DNA from: Liriodendron chinense | Taxonomy: Eukaryota; Streptophyta; Magnoliopsida; Magnoliales; Magnoliaceae | Reading direction: 5' to 3' | DNA: 64,000 nt | NCBI GenBank assembly: GCA_003013855.2 | Contig: ML058469.1 | Coordinates: forward strand, 3,410,001 to 3,474,000 | Translations under genes and position numbers: made by a program | In this document: positions 21,455-34,655 of the stretch, one piece after another | How positions within the stretch are numbered: the stretch's first letter is position 1 | Layout: every line of letters starts with the position of its first letter | Notes under the pieces: model-generated | Told to the model about the DNA's origin: nothing | Seen by the model: the letters and a program-made list of their open reading frames with translations, nothing else | Databases searched by the model: none

Positions 21455-21935
21455 AGGCATTTTGCGCCCGCCCTGATGCATGAGTTTTATCCACGCCGTC
21501 CATCATTTTAAGGCAAGAAAGAAAAAAAATGTGAGGCAGATCCAATGGTCATGTGGACCATACAACATGAAAAGGTGCCCAGTGAACGCCTACCAATCTT
21601 TTTTAGCACAAAAGTTCTGAATCAAGTTCTTTGGTTGTTTTTTTTTTTTTTAGTTCATCCAAGTCTGTGTGACCTAATCAACGGATTGGATGGCAAACAA
21701 AATAAAACATTACAGTGGCTCATAGGAAGTTTTTAATGGTGGGCGTTCAATCACCACTGTATTTGTGATGTGGTCCACCTTAGATTTGGATCTGCCTTTT
21801 TCTTTTTTTCTCATGCTCGCTTGAACATGCCCTAAAATGAGCCAGCAAAATGCATGTATAGCATGATAAAACACATGAATCTTGATGGGGCCACCCACTA
21901 CCAAATTCGGGTTCAATGGAAAGTAGGGCTGTCAA
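21455..21935. mobile_element. Fold-back MITE copy 2
   Basis: Has the family landmarks CACGCCGTCCATCATTTT on the left and GATGGGGCCACCCA on the right, with GTGGTCCACCTTAG in the right arm. It is diverged and carries a poly-T insertion near 21640. Confidence 0.6.
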
Positions 21936-23570
21936 CCTGCCTGGCTTGGCTCTGATGCCTGGCCCACATTGTTCAACATAGGCCTTAGTCTGACTGGGCC
22001 CTCGTGAGCTAAAATAAACTAGCCCAAGCCAAGCCTGAAATTTTTATGCTAGCTCGATCCCAAGCTTCAAGTTCGAGACTTTCTCTAATGGGAGATACGA
22101 GCTTGGAAAATAAGAGATTGCACTGTGAAAGGAGTCAGCAGCTTGAGTGGGCCTTACAGTAATGTTTATATTTTAAGCCCAAGGCCCAAATATCAGCCCC
22201 ACCTTTTTTTCTTTTTTCTTTTTTGAGTTCATACACACATCCCACTGTTAGTACACACGCCAATACTGTTAGTCACCCTCCAATGCCAGCCACCCCCCAC
22301 GTTGGGATTCGATACCAGGACCTCGATGTTGAGACGAGGTTATCTTCACTCGGTCTACTATTGTCCCAAAGGTGTGCGTGTGCCCCACCTGCAATTCAAG
22401 TGGATCACACAATTGGAAACAATGTAGAGTGCAACACTTAACCCTCTAAAATTATTTCCCTTACATGGCCCACATGAATCACGTGTGAGCCTGAAATTTG
22501 GTCTCTGTGCCTAAGTTTTTGGTGTTGCATTTAATTGTTGGAGTGGATTTCACAAAATCATCACAATGAGCCATATGAAATTAGGGGTGGGCTTCTCTCC
22601 CCCGAACTGTTTCCTTCCTTTCATTCACATGAATCACAAACCAGCAAGGGAGTCAATGGGCCGGCCTAGGGTTGACCTCAGCCCGGATTTTGAATTGTTT
22701 TGAGCTGGGCCATCAGCTGGGCCTATTCAAAATTTTGATTTTGGCTGGCCCAAACTTGGCCCATTGACATCCCTATAAATCAGCCTGATTTCTTAGACCA
22801 TAGCCTAATTTGGGATTACACATTTAATGGTTGGAGTAGATTTTAAATACACATCACAGTAGGCTCGTTTTGAAAAAATCAAGGGTAGGCCTTAGTAAAA
22901 TGGTGGGCCTTAGTAAAAAATCAAGGCTCATTTTTTTTCCTTTTGCTTTACCATTATAGAGGATGCCCCTTGATTTTTTACCGGCCTATCATAATGCGGA
23001 TTTAAAATTTACTTTCATCATTAGATGTGTAATTATACTTTCGGCCCAATGTGGAAAAAAGAATTGGCTGACCTATGTGATTCATGTGGGTCACACAATA
23101 GGAAACAACAGTAAAAGATAAATCCACCTTAGGTTTTTATAAGACCTATTAGGATGATTATATGAAATCCATTCTAACCATTAGATGTCACATCAAAATT
23201 TAGCCAAGGGAACCAAAACTCAAGCCCATTAGTAATTGAAGCAGGCCACACCAAAGAAAAACAGTTTGGAGGGTGAATATTGCCTTGCACATTATTTCCA
23301 ATTGTGTTGTCCACTTGAAACAAAGACACGCTGATATTTGGAACATAGACCTGAAATGTGGTGACGCACTCATGTTAAGTTAAATTTCAAAACCATGTGG
23401 GAACCCACTTGAGTTGTTGGTCATTAGTCTCCTTTTTTTTAAATCAGGGATGGACAAGTGGGCTTAAATTGTAAGCCTGAGCTCAGACCTCGGGCATGAT
23501 ATTCCAAGTCTGACATAAGACAGACCAGGTCCGAAAACTCGACGGACCAACCTAGTCATCGATTGGAAAT
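21936..23570. other. Non-coding repeats upstream of the copia element
   Basis: No gene is seen. Starts with AGGGCTGTCAACCTG, a hAT-MITE-like end without a clear partner. The remainder (22440-23430) is diverged MITE-like sequence with repeated 'CACATGAATCAC' and 'TAGATTTTAAAT'-type phrases. Confidence 0.4.
22647..22774. mobile_element. Short MITE, 128 bp
   Basis: Inverted ends AGGGAGTCAATGGGCC and GGCCCATTGACATCCCT. The interior is rich in GGGCC/GGCCC. No clear target-site duplication was found. Confidence 0.6.
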
Positions 23571-23576
23571 GATGAA

Positions 23577-24043
23577 TGTGAAACTTAAACATAATGCGGA
23601 ATAATCGAATCGCCTATGCATCGAATAATGGAGATTCCATACTATAATCTTAAAGTCATACCTAATTGGGAAGACATTCCCGATGCCGTCGTGTTGTCGA
23701 GAAAAACTCTTGGTCTTCTGCACCTTACATCTTTAGGAGAACCACTCAACGGGGACTACGGTTTTCTCTCGTGTGTTAGTGAGGGGACCAAGACATATAT
23801 TTATAGAAAAGAGGGTCAGAGAAACTTACCCATCACACTTCTCTTCTCTAGGGTCTCCACACCGTAAGTTTCCATATCTGGCTTAATAACCGCGTATAGG
23901 GAACATGGTTCAAGCGTCCCGCCCCAAACCTATTTGTAATGATCACAACCATAGTGGGACCCACTAAATCGCTCAATCTGAATAATCCAACGGTCATGAT
24001 TTAAACCAATGATCATGTGTGGCCCACCTAATAAAGTCTTACA
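23577..24043 (-). repeat. Copia 3' LTR
   Basis: The left copy is 467 bp, the same length as its partner. On the minus strand it follows the polypurine tract GTGGGAGAA (24044-24055). Confidence 0.95.
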
Positions 24044-24589
24044 TTCTCCCACTTGGGCTACACTGATCTCTGAAAGAAAACAAAACATTTTATTTTATTT
24101 TATGAAAAATAATTTTATAAAACGCATTTGTTTCAAAAGTTCCTAATGGGCACCCTACTGATTTTTAAAACAATACTGTTGGATAATTACGAGCAACGCT
24201 TATCAAATCCGGTCCATCAAGACCATTGATATTGAATCGTGGTAATCAACACAACATTTAATATTTTCGAAGTGTGACGAATCACGATCACAAATACCAA
24301 TAGCCTTAACGACATGGATCAATGATATGGGGTGTGGTATGAAGATTACACGTCTAATGTGATCATACATGTTTATCTTCAAGTGGTCCTACCGATCGTG
24401 TCTCCAAGACACACACCAAAGTATTGCTTACTCAAAATTTAACGTGCACACTGAAGGAGAAGCAAGATATAAACTGAAAAACAGAATCATCAATGCATAA
24501 AAGATATCTCCAAAAAATGTCTGTACATAATCGGATCATATATGAAAACTCCCACTACTGAAATGCATCCTTGGGATCAACAACTCCCA

Positions 24590-26055
24590 TAGCGTGATAG
24601 GAAGGCCTTTAGTGAGAGGATCCGCTATCATCTGCCTTGTGTCGATGAGTTCCACAGACACTTGACGATTCTAAACTCTCTCCGTCACAACAAGATATTT
24701 GATGTCAATGTGCTTTGACCTCGATGAATGCTTGTTATTGTTGGAGAAGTTAACTGCAGCTGAACTATCACAATAGATTTTCAATGGTTTCGGGATCATC
24801 TGCACAACCCGTAAACCAGAGAAAAAACTCTAAAGCCATACCACCTGATTCGTGGCTTCATGACAAGCTACATACTCTGCTTCCATGGTAGATGATGCCG
24901 TAATCAACTGTTTCATGCTCTTCCATGATACGGCTCCACCAACCATCATGAATACATAGCCCGAGGTGGACTTTTTGTTGTCAAGACAACCAGCAAAATC
25001 TGCATCTGTATATCCTACTAACCCCAAATGGTCGGATCTCTTGTATGTGAGTTCGAAGTCCTTTGTCCTTTGCAGGTAGCGCAACACTTTCTTTACAGCT
25101 ATCCAATGATTCATTCCTGGATTGCTAAGGTACCTACCCAATATTCAAACCACAAAAGCAATATCTGGACGCGTATAGACCTGAGCATACATGATGCTCC
25201 CTACTGTTGACGCATACGGAATAGCTTTCATCTTGTCCTTTTCTAGGTCATTCTTAGGACACTGAAATTGACCAAACTTGTTACCTTTCACAATAGGTGC
25301 TTGGCCAGGAGCACAACCTTGCATGTCAAACCTTTCGAGAACCCTATCAATATAGGCCATCTGCGACAGGCCAAGTAATCCACGTAATTTGTCCCGGCTA
25401 ATCTGAATGCCGATGACAAAGGAGGCATCACCAAGATCTTTCATCTCAAAATTTTGAGATAGAAATTTCTTAGACTCACGCAAAATCCAATATCACTACT
25501 AGCCAATAAAATGTCGTCAACATACAAGACCAAAATGATAAACTTACTCCCACTGATTTTCACATATATGCAGTCATCCGCGGTGTTTTCAATAAAACCA
25601 CATAAGGAAACGACTTCATGGAACTTTAGGTACCACTGTCGTGATGCATGTTTCAACCCATAAATGGACTTCTTAAGTTTATAGACCAGATGTTCTGAGC
25701 CTTTGGCTTTAAAACCTTCTGGCTGCAACATATATACGTTCTCTATTAGATCTCCATTGAGAAACACAGTTTTCACGTCCATTTGATGCAGCTCCAGATC
25801 CATATGAGCCACAAGAGCCATAATGATCCTAAAGGAGTTTTTCTTAGATACAGGTGAGAAAGTTTCCTTAAAGTCAATGCCCTCACGCTGAGTGAAACTA
25901 TTTGCAACTAGCCTGGCTTTATACCTTTCGATATTGCCTTTAGAGTCCCGTTTAGTTTTAAATACCCATTTGCAACCAATCGGCCTAATCCCTTCAGGCA
26001 ATTCAACAAGGTCCCAAACTTTGTTGTCCTTCATGAATTTCAATTCATCCTTCAT
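24590..26055 (-). pseudogene. Copia reverse transcriptase and RNase H
   Basis: RT begins near 26055 with KVWDLVELPEG, then RPIGCKWVFK, MDVKTVFLNGDL and the catalytic LYVDDILLASSD (about 25510-25530). A frame change near 25460 leads into RNase H with GYTDADFAGC (near 25010) and MEAEYVACHEA (near 24870), ending DPLTKGLP near 24610. Stops at about 25142 and 24827 also break it. Confidence 0.92.
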
Positions 26056-26064
26056 GGCATCGAA

Positions 26065-27620
26065 TCAATGAGAAGAATTCACACTTTGTTCGACCTGTGA
26101 AAGAGATACAGGGTCCTTTTCAACCCCAATGTCAAACTCATGCTCCTGCAAATAGATGATGTAATCATCTGGTATTGCAGATCTTCTCTCTCTATGAGAT
26201 TGTCTTAATGGCTCATTATTCTGAATTGGGATTTCCATTTCCTCATCAGTGAGTTGTATTTGAGGTTCTACATGGTCATCCATAGGGATCTCAAGGTTCA
26301 CTGCTGGACGGACAACCATGCTACTCTGAATGATTGTGGTGGGAATCACAATCCGTTCTTCCTCAAATACAATATCTCTTAAATTTGCGCTCTCACTATC
26401 TTCAGTGTTCTCAATAAACCTAGCATTCACAGTCTCAATGACTCTAATGAAAATGATGGACAATAAAATCTGAATCATTTTGATCTTTCTTGGTATCTAA
26501 TAAAGAAGCAACTAACAGTTCTAGAGTCAAGTTTCTTTCATGCGGGTTATATGGTTTGGCTTCTGCAGGACAACCCCATACATGAAAATATCGTAGACTA
26601 AGCTTTTGCTCTATCCACAATTCATATGGAGTTTTCATTACAGCCTTACTTGGGACCCTACTAAGGATATGCACAGCCGTTTTCGACGCATCACCCCACA
26701 AAGATTCTGGCAACGTAAAATTACTAATTATATATCGCACCATGTCCTTTAGGGTGCGATTACGCCTTTCCGCTACACCATTCTGCTCTGGAGTACCAAG
26801 CATGGTGTACTGGGCGACGATGCCACAATCTTGTAGGTATTTAGCGAATGGACCTGGATTACGCCCAGATTCGCCATACCTTTCGTAGTACTCACCACCA
26901 CGGTCGGATCTAACTACTTTGATCTTCCTGTCGAGTTGATTCTCGACTTCAGCCTTATAGAACTTAAATGTATCCAGGGCGTCTGATTTTTTTGTTGATA
27001 AGGTATAAGTACTCATAACGAGAGTAGTCATCTATAAAAGTGATAAAATACTTCTGTCCATTCCAGGATGCTGTGGGGAACGGTCCGCAGATGTCTGTAT
27101 GAATCACTTCTAAGAGTCCTACGCTCCTAGCGGCACCCTTTTTCCTTATTCTAGTTTGTTTATCTTTAATGCAATCAATACAAACTCCAAAGTCTGAGAA
27201 GTCCAGGGAGTGAAGAATTCCTTCACATACAAGCATTTCCAATCTCTCACGAGAGATGTGGCCTAATCGCCTGTGCCATAGCATGGAGGAATTCTCACAA
27301 TCTAAACTTCGTTTGACGCCTTTAGTGTTTACATGTGATGAGTTAATGCTGTATACATGTGAAACGTCCAAATCTAGCTGATAAAGGTTATTAACTAAAG
27401 TGTCAGAACCAATCACAGTCGAATCATAGCAAATACTTAATTTTCCATTTGTAAATTTAAACTCATAACCAAATTTGTCCAAACGAGAAATGGAAACCAA
27501 ATTACGCCTTATAAAAGGCACACAAACAGTATCTACTAGATCAAGAAAGTGTCATGACGATAACCTAAGCCTACAGACTCCAATAGCTTCCACGTTTACT
27601 ATAATGCCCTTCCCCATATA
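26065..27620 (-). pseudogene. Copia integrase and spacer region
   Basis: The zinc region LWHRRLGHISRERL is followed by VCIDCIKDKQT. The catalytic core shows HTDICGPFP, then VVRSDRGGEYY and GTPEQNGVAERRNRTL, the DD35E pattern. A frame change near 26990 splits the core and another near 26470 separates the spacer before RT. Upstream the protease part (DMSTDSWWID) is degenerate. Confidence 0.9.
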
Positions 27621-27759
27621 AACTGATCTCTCTGCATCAGTTGGAGTCTGGCTTTAGAGCATATCCTGCATGGAATTACAAATGTGAATAGTTGCATAAG
27701 AATCTATCCACCAGGAGTCTGTGGACATATCAGCTAAATTTGATTAAAAAATGACTAAA

Positions 27760-28609
27760 ATATGATTTTTACCCTTAGAAACGAGCCATGCTTTAAATCC
27801 TTCACAATCCTTCTTCTGATGACCAGGCTTATGCAGAAGAAGCAGCTATTATTAGGACCCTTCCTTTTCTTCTTAAATATTTTTCCAAACTTAGGCTGAT
27901 TGCCACCCGCAGGACCCATAGAACTTTTATCTGAAGTGTGCTTTCTTTTCTTATTTCCTTTTCGTCATTGACCAGATATCACTAGGTGCGCACTTTGTGT
28001 CTTGCTCGACCTTTTGAGTCTCTCTTCCTCCTGAACGCACTGAGATATCAGTTCATTTAATGTCTACTTTTCCTTTTGAGTATTATAGATGATTTGGAAT
28101 TGACTGAACTGTGGAGGGAGGGAGTTCGGAACCAAGAAAATCAGGAGTTCATCCTCAATCTTAAGGTCTAATGCGCGGATTTTAGCCACCACATTAGACA
28201 ATTCACCAATGTACTCCCTGATATTTTATTAACCGTTATAGGTGGCTTGAGTCAGCTTATGTAAAAGTGAACTCAGCTCAGCTTTATCCGATTTCTTAAA
28301 TCATTTTCCTATTTCAATCAAGAAATCTTTTACTTTCTCAGTGTAGGGCATGACACTCTGCATGGTCTCAAAAATCGAGTTCTTTATGATCTTGAGACAC
28401 ATCCTATTTGACTTGGTCCAGGCCTTGTAGTGAGCCTTTGCTAGTTCCGTACTAGAATCAGTTGGAATGGGAGGCTCTACTTCCTCCAGGGCCAAGTCCA
28501 AGTCCATGCAACCTAGGACTATTTCAACGGATGACTTCCATTTGGAATAGTTGGACCCAGTAAGCAAAGGTATGGAATTGAATTGGGTTGGAACATTGGA
28601 AACAGTCAT
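27760..28609 (-). pseudogene. Copia gag with zinc knuckle
   Basis: Starts with the ATG at 28609 and reads a copia gag (LLTGSNYSKWKSSVEIVLG, MDLDLALEE). A stop after FLIEIGK (about 28300) breaks the frame, but gag sequence continues to the CCHC knuckle CFFCIKPGHQKKDC at about 27800-27850. Confidence 0.88.
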
Positions 28610-28619
28610 AGCTGGACAT

Positions 28620-30845
28620 TCAAAGCATAAAACTCACATTAATAAACAAGTCTCATATAATAATGCATAAACATAAACCACAAATATCATGCATGTATGT
28701 TCATTCAATTGATTTGGGCCTTCAATCAAATGACCTAGAATGATGATGGGCCATAATCATCAAAATCTGGCAAGAGCCCAGCGTATCATCACGATTCCTC
28801 CTTTGGGTGAAATTGTAACATACAGGAGGCTCTACTGAACATGAAGCTGATCAATGCTGGTGAAATAAATGTAGGACGCCCATCATCTTTGGATGAAATG
28901 AGTCTCTCAAACCTATATCACCATCACCAATCACTTCATTCCGCTCACAACCAACCAAACGATGATACTTCTTTGTTCTGACCACCGCTCGCCTGGGTAT
29001 GAATGCAACTAAATGCAATCCTATAATGGAGGGTCACTGAATTCCATATACTGAAGTCTGAGACCAAAGATTTTCACCAATTGAGGTCACTTTGGTGGCT
29101 AACACAACCAGCTTAAATTCCTATTTCCAGATTCAAGGATTGTTATATGGTCCCACCCACAACGGACCATACTGTAGGAGTCCTGATTCAATCTAAAATA
29201 TGGTTGATAATGACCGCCTATCAGCTCAAGCTTATTCTAAAGTGATGGTTGGTTTTTATCTAGATGGTCAATCACTAAATATCAACATGAAAATATGGGT
29301 AATGGCCATATTTCAGATCAAATCAGAACCAAATAATATATATAACCACATTACTGAATTACCTAGGTCATCCACAAAGTAAAAAAACCCACCAACCATT
29401 AACATTTTATTTATTTAAGTTCTACTTGTTATGAAAAGATGACTTTGGGTATAATTAAAATGAGTTGTAAAGTAAGGCTTAATCAGTCTCAAAACTAAGC
29501 CCACTTAATAGCTAAAGTCTTGATTAATGGACAATGGGCCCCATCCAAAGTGAGTCCCAAAAGATGGTCTTAAATTCAAATCTGCAATAGGCACAAGGTT
29601 GGGCCCAAAATGGACATTAAAGTGGCCACCTAAAATTGGGCTTGGGCCGGGCTGGCGGGCCTTATCCATTGAAGTGGGCCTATCAGGCCTGTCCACTAGA
29701 CTGGGCCTGCCGGGCCTGTCCACTGGACTGGACTAAGGCCCAGCCTGTAGCCCAATCCCCATAAAAACAATATCGCAAGGGCTGAACGCCCAAAACTCCG
29801 GCCGTTTTATCTATCTTTCTAAAATTGGGTTTACGAAACCCTAGCCGCGGTCCGTGTTCCTCTTCCACAGCCGCTGAGCAGCAGCAGCCGCCGCACTCCC
29901 ATCGCCACCAAATCTAGCTCCCGATCGTCAAGTACCGACGAGGAGGATGGCAGCCATTGCTGGCACATGCCAAGAGCTGATTGGGAAGACGACTGCCATT
30001 AATGGCAGAATCAAAGCTCTGTCTAGAGGTCGATTCCGATGGCAATTGGAGGTTACAAACACCATTACTGAAAAGGAAAACATGAAGAGCGGCCATGTTG
30101 CCTTCGATTGGAACGACGGAAACCCATCAGACTGCCACGGCTGTCAACTGCAGCAATGGGGCTTTATTTATTATTATTTAATCTGAAAAGAGACACGCCG
30201 GAATCCATGGTTGCCGACTCCCAATCGAGGGTGCTGCTGCTGTCGGCCCTTAATCACGGCGCCGGAATCCATGCCTATCGCAATCATGGGCAGAAGAGGC
30301 TATGGCCGCCATCAATGACGGTCAGGAGCAGTAGATAGATGGTCTATCTACAGTGACTGAGGTTTTTTTTTTTTATGAGAATTGGTTCTGTATTGGCGTG
30401 GAGTCACTGCCGCCATCAATGGCCGTGGCAACGATCGTCTCCAAGATCTGATTGTTTAAGATCTGGTGATCTGATCTGATCTGATCTGGATTTTCTTTGA
30501 AGAAAACAAATCTGATTGGCCAGCATCTACCGACAGACTGCTGTTGATCAGATCTGATCCCGCACATCAGTCACACGACGACCACGGATCAGATCTGATG
30601 AGATCGGACTTCCTCCATGGTTGTCAGGCATCAACAATCGCTGACAATGGCCAGCAGCCGTCGACAATGATGGTGCGTCGTCTGTCGGCTATGGCAAGCA
30701 TGATGGGTTCCAACCATGGCCACAGAAGCCCTTTACATGAAGGCTAAAAATCTGATAGGCAGCCCATCATGGGTCCCAGAGAAATCCGAAATCTAGGTCA
30801 CTATACAATAAACAATACCAAAAAATCTACCAAAACCGATGCATA
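28620..30845. other. 2.2 kb of unexplained DNA between copia primer site and gag
   Basis: Copia leaders are usually much shorter. The part near gag (28620-29550) is AT-rich. The part near the LTR (29560-30800) is GC-richer with many GCCGCCAT/ATGGCGGC-like words, a GATCT/GATCTGAT run near 30470-30490 and a GGGCCTGTCCACT repeat (29640-29760). Short open frames exist on both strands but I recognise none. It may be an enlarged leader, a captured gene piece or a nested insert. Confidence 0.6.
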
Positions 30846-30863
30846 GGTTGTTCTGATACCAAC

Positions 30864-31330
30864 TGTGAAACTTAAACATAATGCAGAATAATCGGATCAC
30901 CTATGCATCGAATAATGGAGATCCCATACTATAATCTTAAAGCCATACCTGATTGGGAAGACATTCCCAATGCCGTCGTGTTGCCGAGAAGAACTCTTGG
31001 TCTTTCGCACCTTACACCTTTAGGAGAACCACTCAATGGGGACTAGGGTTTTCTCTCGTGTGTTGGTGAGGGGACCAAGACATATATTTATAGGAAAGAG
31101 GGTCAGAGAAGCTTACCCATCACACTTCTCTCCTCTAAGGTCTCCACACCGTAGGTTTCCATATCTGGCTTAATAACCGCGTATAGGGAACATGGTTCAA
31201 GCGTCCCGCCCCAAACCTATTTGTAATGATCACAACCATAGTGGGGCCCACTGAATCGCTCAATCTGAATAATCCAACAGTCATGATCTAAACCAATGAT
31301 CATGTGTGGCCCACCTAATGGAGTCTTACA
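30864..31330 (-). repeat. Copia 5' LTR
   Basis: The right copy is 467 bp and should hold the element's promoter. The methionine-tRNA-type primer site lies immediately inside, at about 30845-30863. Confidence 0.95.
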
Positions 31331-31779
31331 ATGAATTGCAGGCAGACGTGGAGGGAGGGATCCGAGCAGTAAAGGAAGAGGGCCATGACTCTTGTTGCCT
31401 ACACACGTTGTATACTGACCGTTGCACTCTTTCTTCTTCTTTTCTCTCTTTTAGCTGCTTTATAAATATTCCCTACTTTTCATGGAGGTGGCGAAATTGA
31501 GTGGTTTACAGGATGGGACATTTTTTTGTTCCTGCTTGGTGAACAGACGGGATGTTGCACTGCTCACGTGGACATGCCCTGGATTGAGTATCAGGCTAGT
31601 ACCTGAAATCAAGTGAACCACCATGTAGGTTGAAAGTGGACTGGTTTCCTTCATAACCACCAATTTTGATGGTTAAATGTTGTCAGCACTTGATCAACGA
31701 ACAGGATGTTGCGTCGCTCGATTGGAACGTTTGCTAGCCTAGAGACCCGGCCGGTGCACGCATCTGATGAGCCATGAAA

Positions 31780-32345
31780 TCAAATTGTGTCCTGAGTACT
31801 GAGTAAACTTAGTTGGGCCCGCTGTAAATGTATGTGGTTTATCTACACTGTCCATCCATTTTTCCATCATTTAAGGGGTTGAAACCAAAATTGAAGTATA
31901 TCCAAAACTCAAGTGGACCATCCCACAGGAAACAAGGGATATAATGATTTCCACAGTTGAAACCTTTCCAGGGCCCACAATGATGTTTATTTGCCATCCA
32001 ACCTGTTCACAAGATCACGCAGACATTGATGAAGGGAAAAAACAAATATCAGCTTGATCCAAATCTTCCGTGGCCCCTAAGAATTTTTCAACGGCACAAG
32101 TTCAATTCACATTGTTTCTTGTGGTGTGATCCTCTTGAGCTTTTTATATGCTTCACTTTTTGTCTCAAGTCATAAAATTATCGTTCCGTTTATGAGCATG
32201 AATTGGTGTGGATCAAGGATAATTGATGCATTTGGGAGGAAGCGTATTGCGGCCTACCCCTGCTTGGGTGCATTAAATGCTTAGTGCATTTACACAAGGG
32301 CTCTGTGGGGTCCACCATGATCTATGAGTTTTATTTATGCCATTA
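31780..32345. mobile_element. Fold-back MITE copy 3 and adjoining partial copy
   Basis: Carries the family phrases CTGTCCATCCATTTTTCC, CCAAAACTCAAGTGGACCA and CAACGGCACAAGTTCAATTC. A second left arm (GTGGGGTCCACCATGATC, from about 32308) stops just before LTR family A begins, and may be one half of the copy resumed at 51147. Confidence 0.6.
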
Positions 32346-32494
32346 TGGACGCTGGATTAAGATGCGGGATTGAATTGTGGCTTTTACAAGTTTGCCTCTT
32401 TCGAAGGCTTTTGCGATTGTAAGATTGATCAGTTTTATGTATGACTAGAGTCGCCACTAGCCAATTGTTATGAATTTATGGTCAACTAGACCCT

Positions 32495-33062
32495 TGTAGA
32501 CACCCCACCTTCAGCTACAAAGTTGGTTGAGATAGCTGAATGAATGGAGGTCCATACCCCCAAATCCTATATCCAAAACCAGCTAAACTCACCATTGCAA
32601 GCCCCACTCCATAACCCAACCTAAGCCTAAACCCAGTCAACTCACCCCTAAACATCAGTCCGAAAAACCATGCATAGAAAAAATCAGTACAAAAATCATA
32701 AAAAAAAAAGTCAAACTTGGTGAGTCAACCCGCCGAGTCAAATCACCGAGTCAACTCACTGGGTCAACCCAATCCTTACACCCAATCGACTCACCTTGTC
32801 GAACCCATCTTTCGAAACTAGTTTACTCACCTGGTTCCAAGCTACAGCTTTGGAGCAGCTCCGAACCTCGAACCTGGTTCCAAGCTGCAGCTTTGGAGCG
32901 ACTCTGGTCTTATACGAACTCATCCAAACACATCTAGTTTAACCCAATGATAACAATACAACCGAAAAAGCCATCGAGAAAGAAGCGAGCCAGTGGCAAT
33001 GGCAATTCGCGCAACCCCTTTTCGAAAGGAGGGTTGGAAGCATAGAAAGGCGAGCGTCCACA
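32495..33062 (+). repeat. 5' LTR of the Tat/Ogre-like element, shortened
   Basis: 568 bp against 1240 bp for the right LTR. The two match at both ends, and the left one lacks about 670 bp in the middle, bridged near 32880-32905. The sequence GAATGATGACTCTGCTGGGG just inside (33063-33082) is where the primer-binding site is expected; the tRNA was not identified. Confidence 0.85.
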
Positions 33063-33855
33063 GAATGATGACTCTGCTGGGGAAGAGCTAGTCCCACTAA
33101 TTGTGATCCAGCTTGAAAAACAGAATCCTTCCTATACTTGAAAGTCAGTAGTCTTCGTACAAGCTCATTTGTATAGCATTTCACTCATAACAAAAAAATA
33201 TATATATAAAATCCCAAAACCCAAAAAAAGAGTAGAACATATTCCACACCATTGTGCCTCATTGGGCTCAACATCCTCGGAAACAGCTTCTTTACCGCAG
33301 CATAATCCGCACCCGAGCTCAGCAAGTCATGTCAGACCATGAAGAGAAAGGTCACCTCTTCCCTGTCCTTAACATGATCGAAGCACAACCTCCAACGCAA
33401 CAACCACAAATTGAGAACGTGTTAATCATGCAAGAATTGGCACAATGAGTGGGAGCAGTGCAAGAAATGTTCTTACAATTCATGCAAGCACAAGCTATAG
33501 CATCCAGCAATCGAGTTGGCCCAGTTTGGCATCCTTAACAACCATCCAGGGCCCTCTCGGCCTCCAGTTCATCCCAACCACAACCACTAGAGATCACTCA
33601 AGACTTTCGATACCCTCCTAATAGGGGCATTAAATCAGAACAACCCTCAACCTTAGGGTATTTTTTCCAGTATCATCCTACAAACGAGAGCCATTTTCAA
33701 TCATATCCCACAACCAGAACTCCCAATCAACTTCAACATTTTTTTCCTAATGAGAGCTTCAGTCAATTTTAACATCTTCCAGTGGCTAGGGTTTCTTTGC
33801 AGTCTCCCTTCTCAACTCCAGTCCAACAAACTCCCTATGATGATGGCAATCATAA

Positions 33856-34608
33856 GTGTTGGGGTCCCAAAAGTTGGTATCCTCGAGAATAAATAAAATA
33901 TGCACGTACTTCGAGAAAATCCCACAAAATACCACTCAACGCACCTAGATATTGAGATTTGCAAAAGATCTGATACTTAGTCATTTTTCTCCGACGAGCC
34001 CCACGAATCACCGTGATCGGAACCGTCCAAAATCAAGCAAACATCTTCATTATGAATTATGATAAACAGTGCATGACCATTCATCAATAGGTGGGCCCCG
34101 CAAACCCTTCATTTTGCAAAACCCAATCAACGCAAACAGAAAGTCCGTCAACGCACCCGTTTATTCCGTTTGACGCACCCTTAAATTCATCACAATTCAA
34201 TAAACATTTCAGGGTGCATTGGACCTCCGACGCGTCCATAAAATGGCTTGACGCACCCGAAAAATCAGGTCGACGCGTCCATAAATTCAGCAAATTCAAA
34301 ACTTCAATTTCAGGGTGCACTGGACTTTGACGCATCCGAAAAATACTTCGACGCGTCCATAAAATAGCTTGATGCACCCATAAATTCACCAGGAATCAGA
34401 AAATGATTTTAGGATGCATCGGAGTCCGACGTACCCAAAAAATCAGCCAAATCCATAACATCATTTTTTGATAAGTCAGAGCCCCACACACCCAATTTAA
34501 GGGTGCGTCAGAGGCATTTTAGGGTGCGTGGCACGTGGCAGTCCGTCATTGGTCGTTTTACGGTATTTTCGGGTTTAAATACCGCCTTGTACTATTCATT
34601 TATATGCA

Positions 34609-34655
<47 letters not shown>

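Larger units (their letters stand above)
23577..31330 (-). mobile_element. Ty1/copia element, structurally complete, coding region inactivated
   Basis: Paired 467-bp LTRs (23577-24043 and 30864-31330) begin TGTAAGAC and end TTTCACA on the minus strand. They are flanked by the 5-bp duplication ATGAA (23572-23576 and 31331-31335). A primer site TTGGTATCAGAACAACC follows the 5' LTR and a polypurine tract AAGTGGGAGAA precedes the 3' LTR. The LTRs differ at about 27 positions by eye, almost all transitions. Gag, integrase, RT and RNase H are in copia order, but stops and frame changes break them. About 2.2 kb between primer site and gag is unexplained. Confidence 0.95.
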
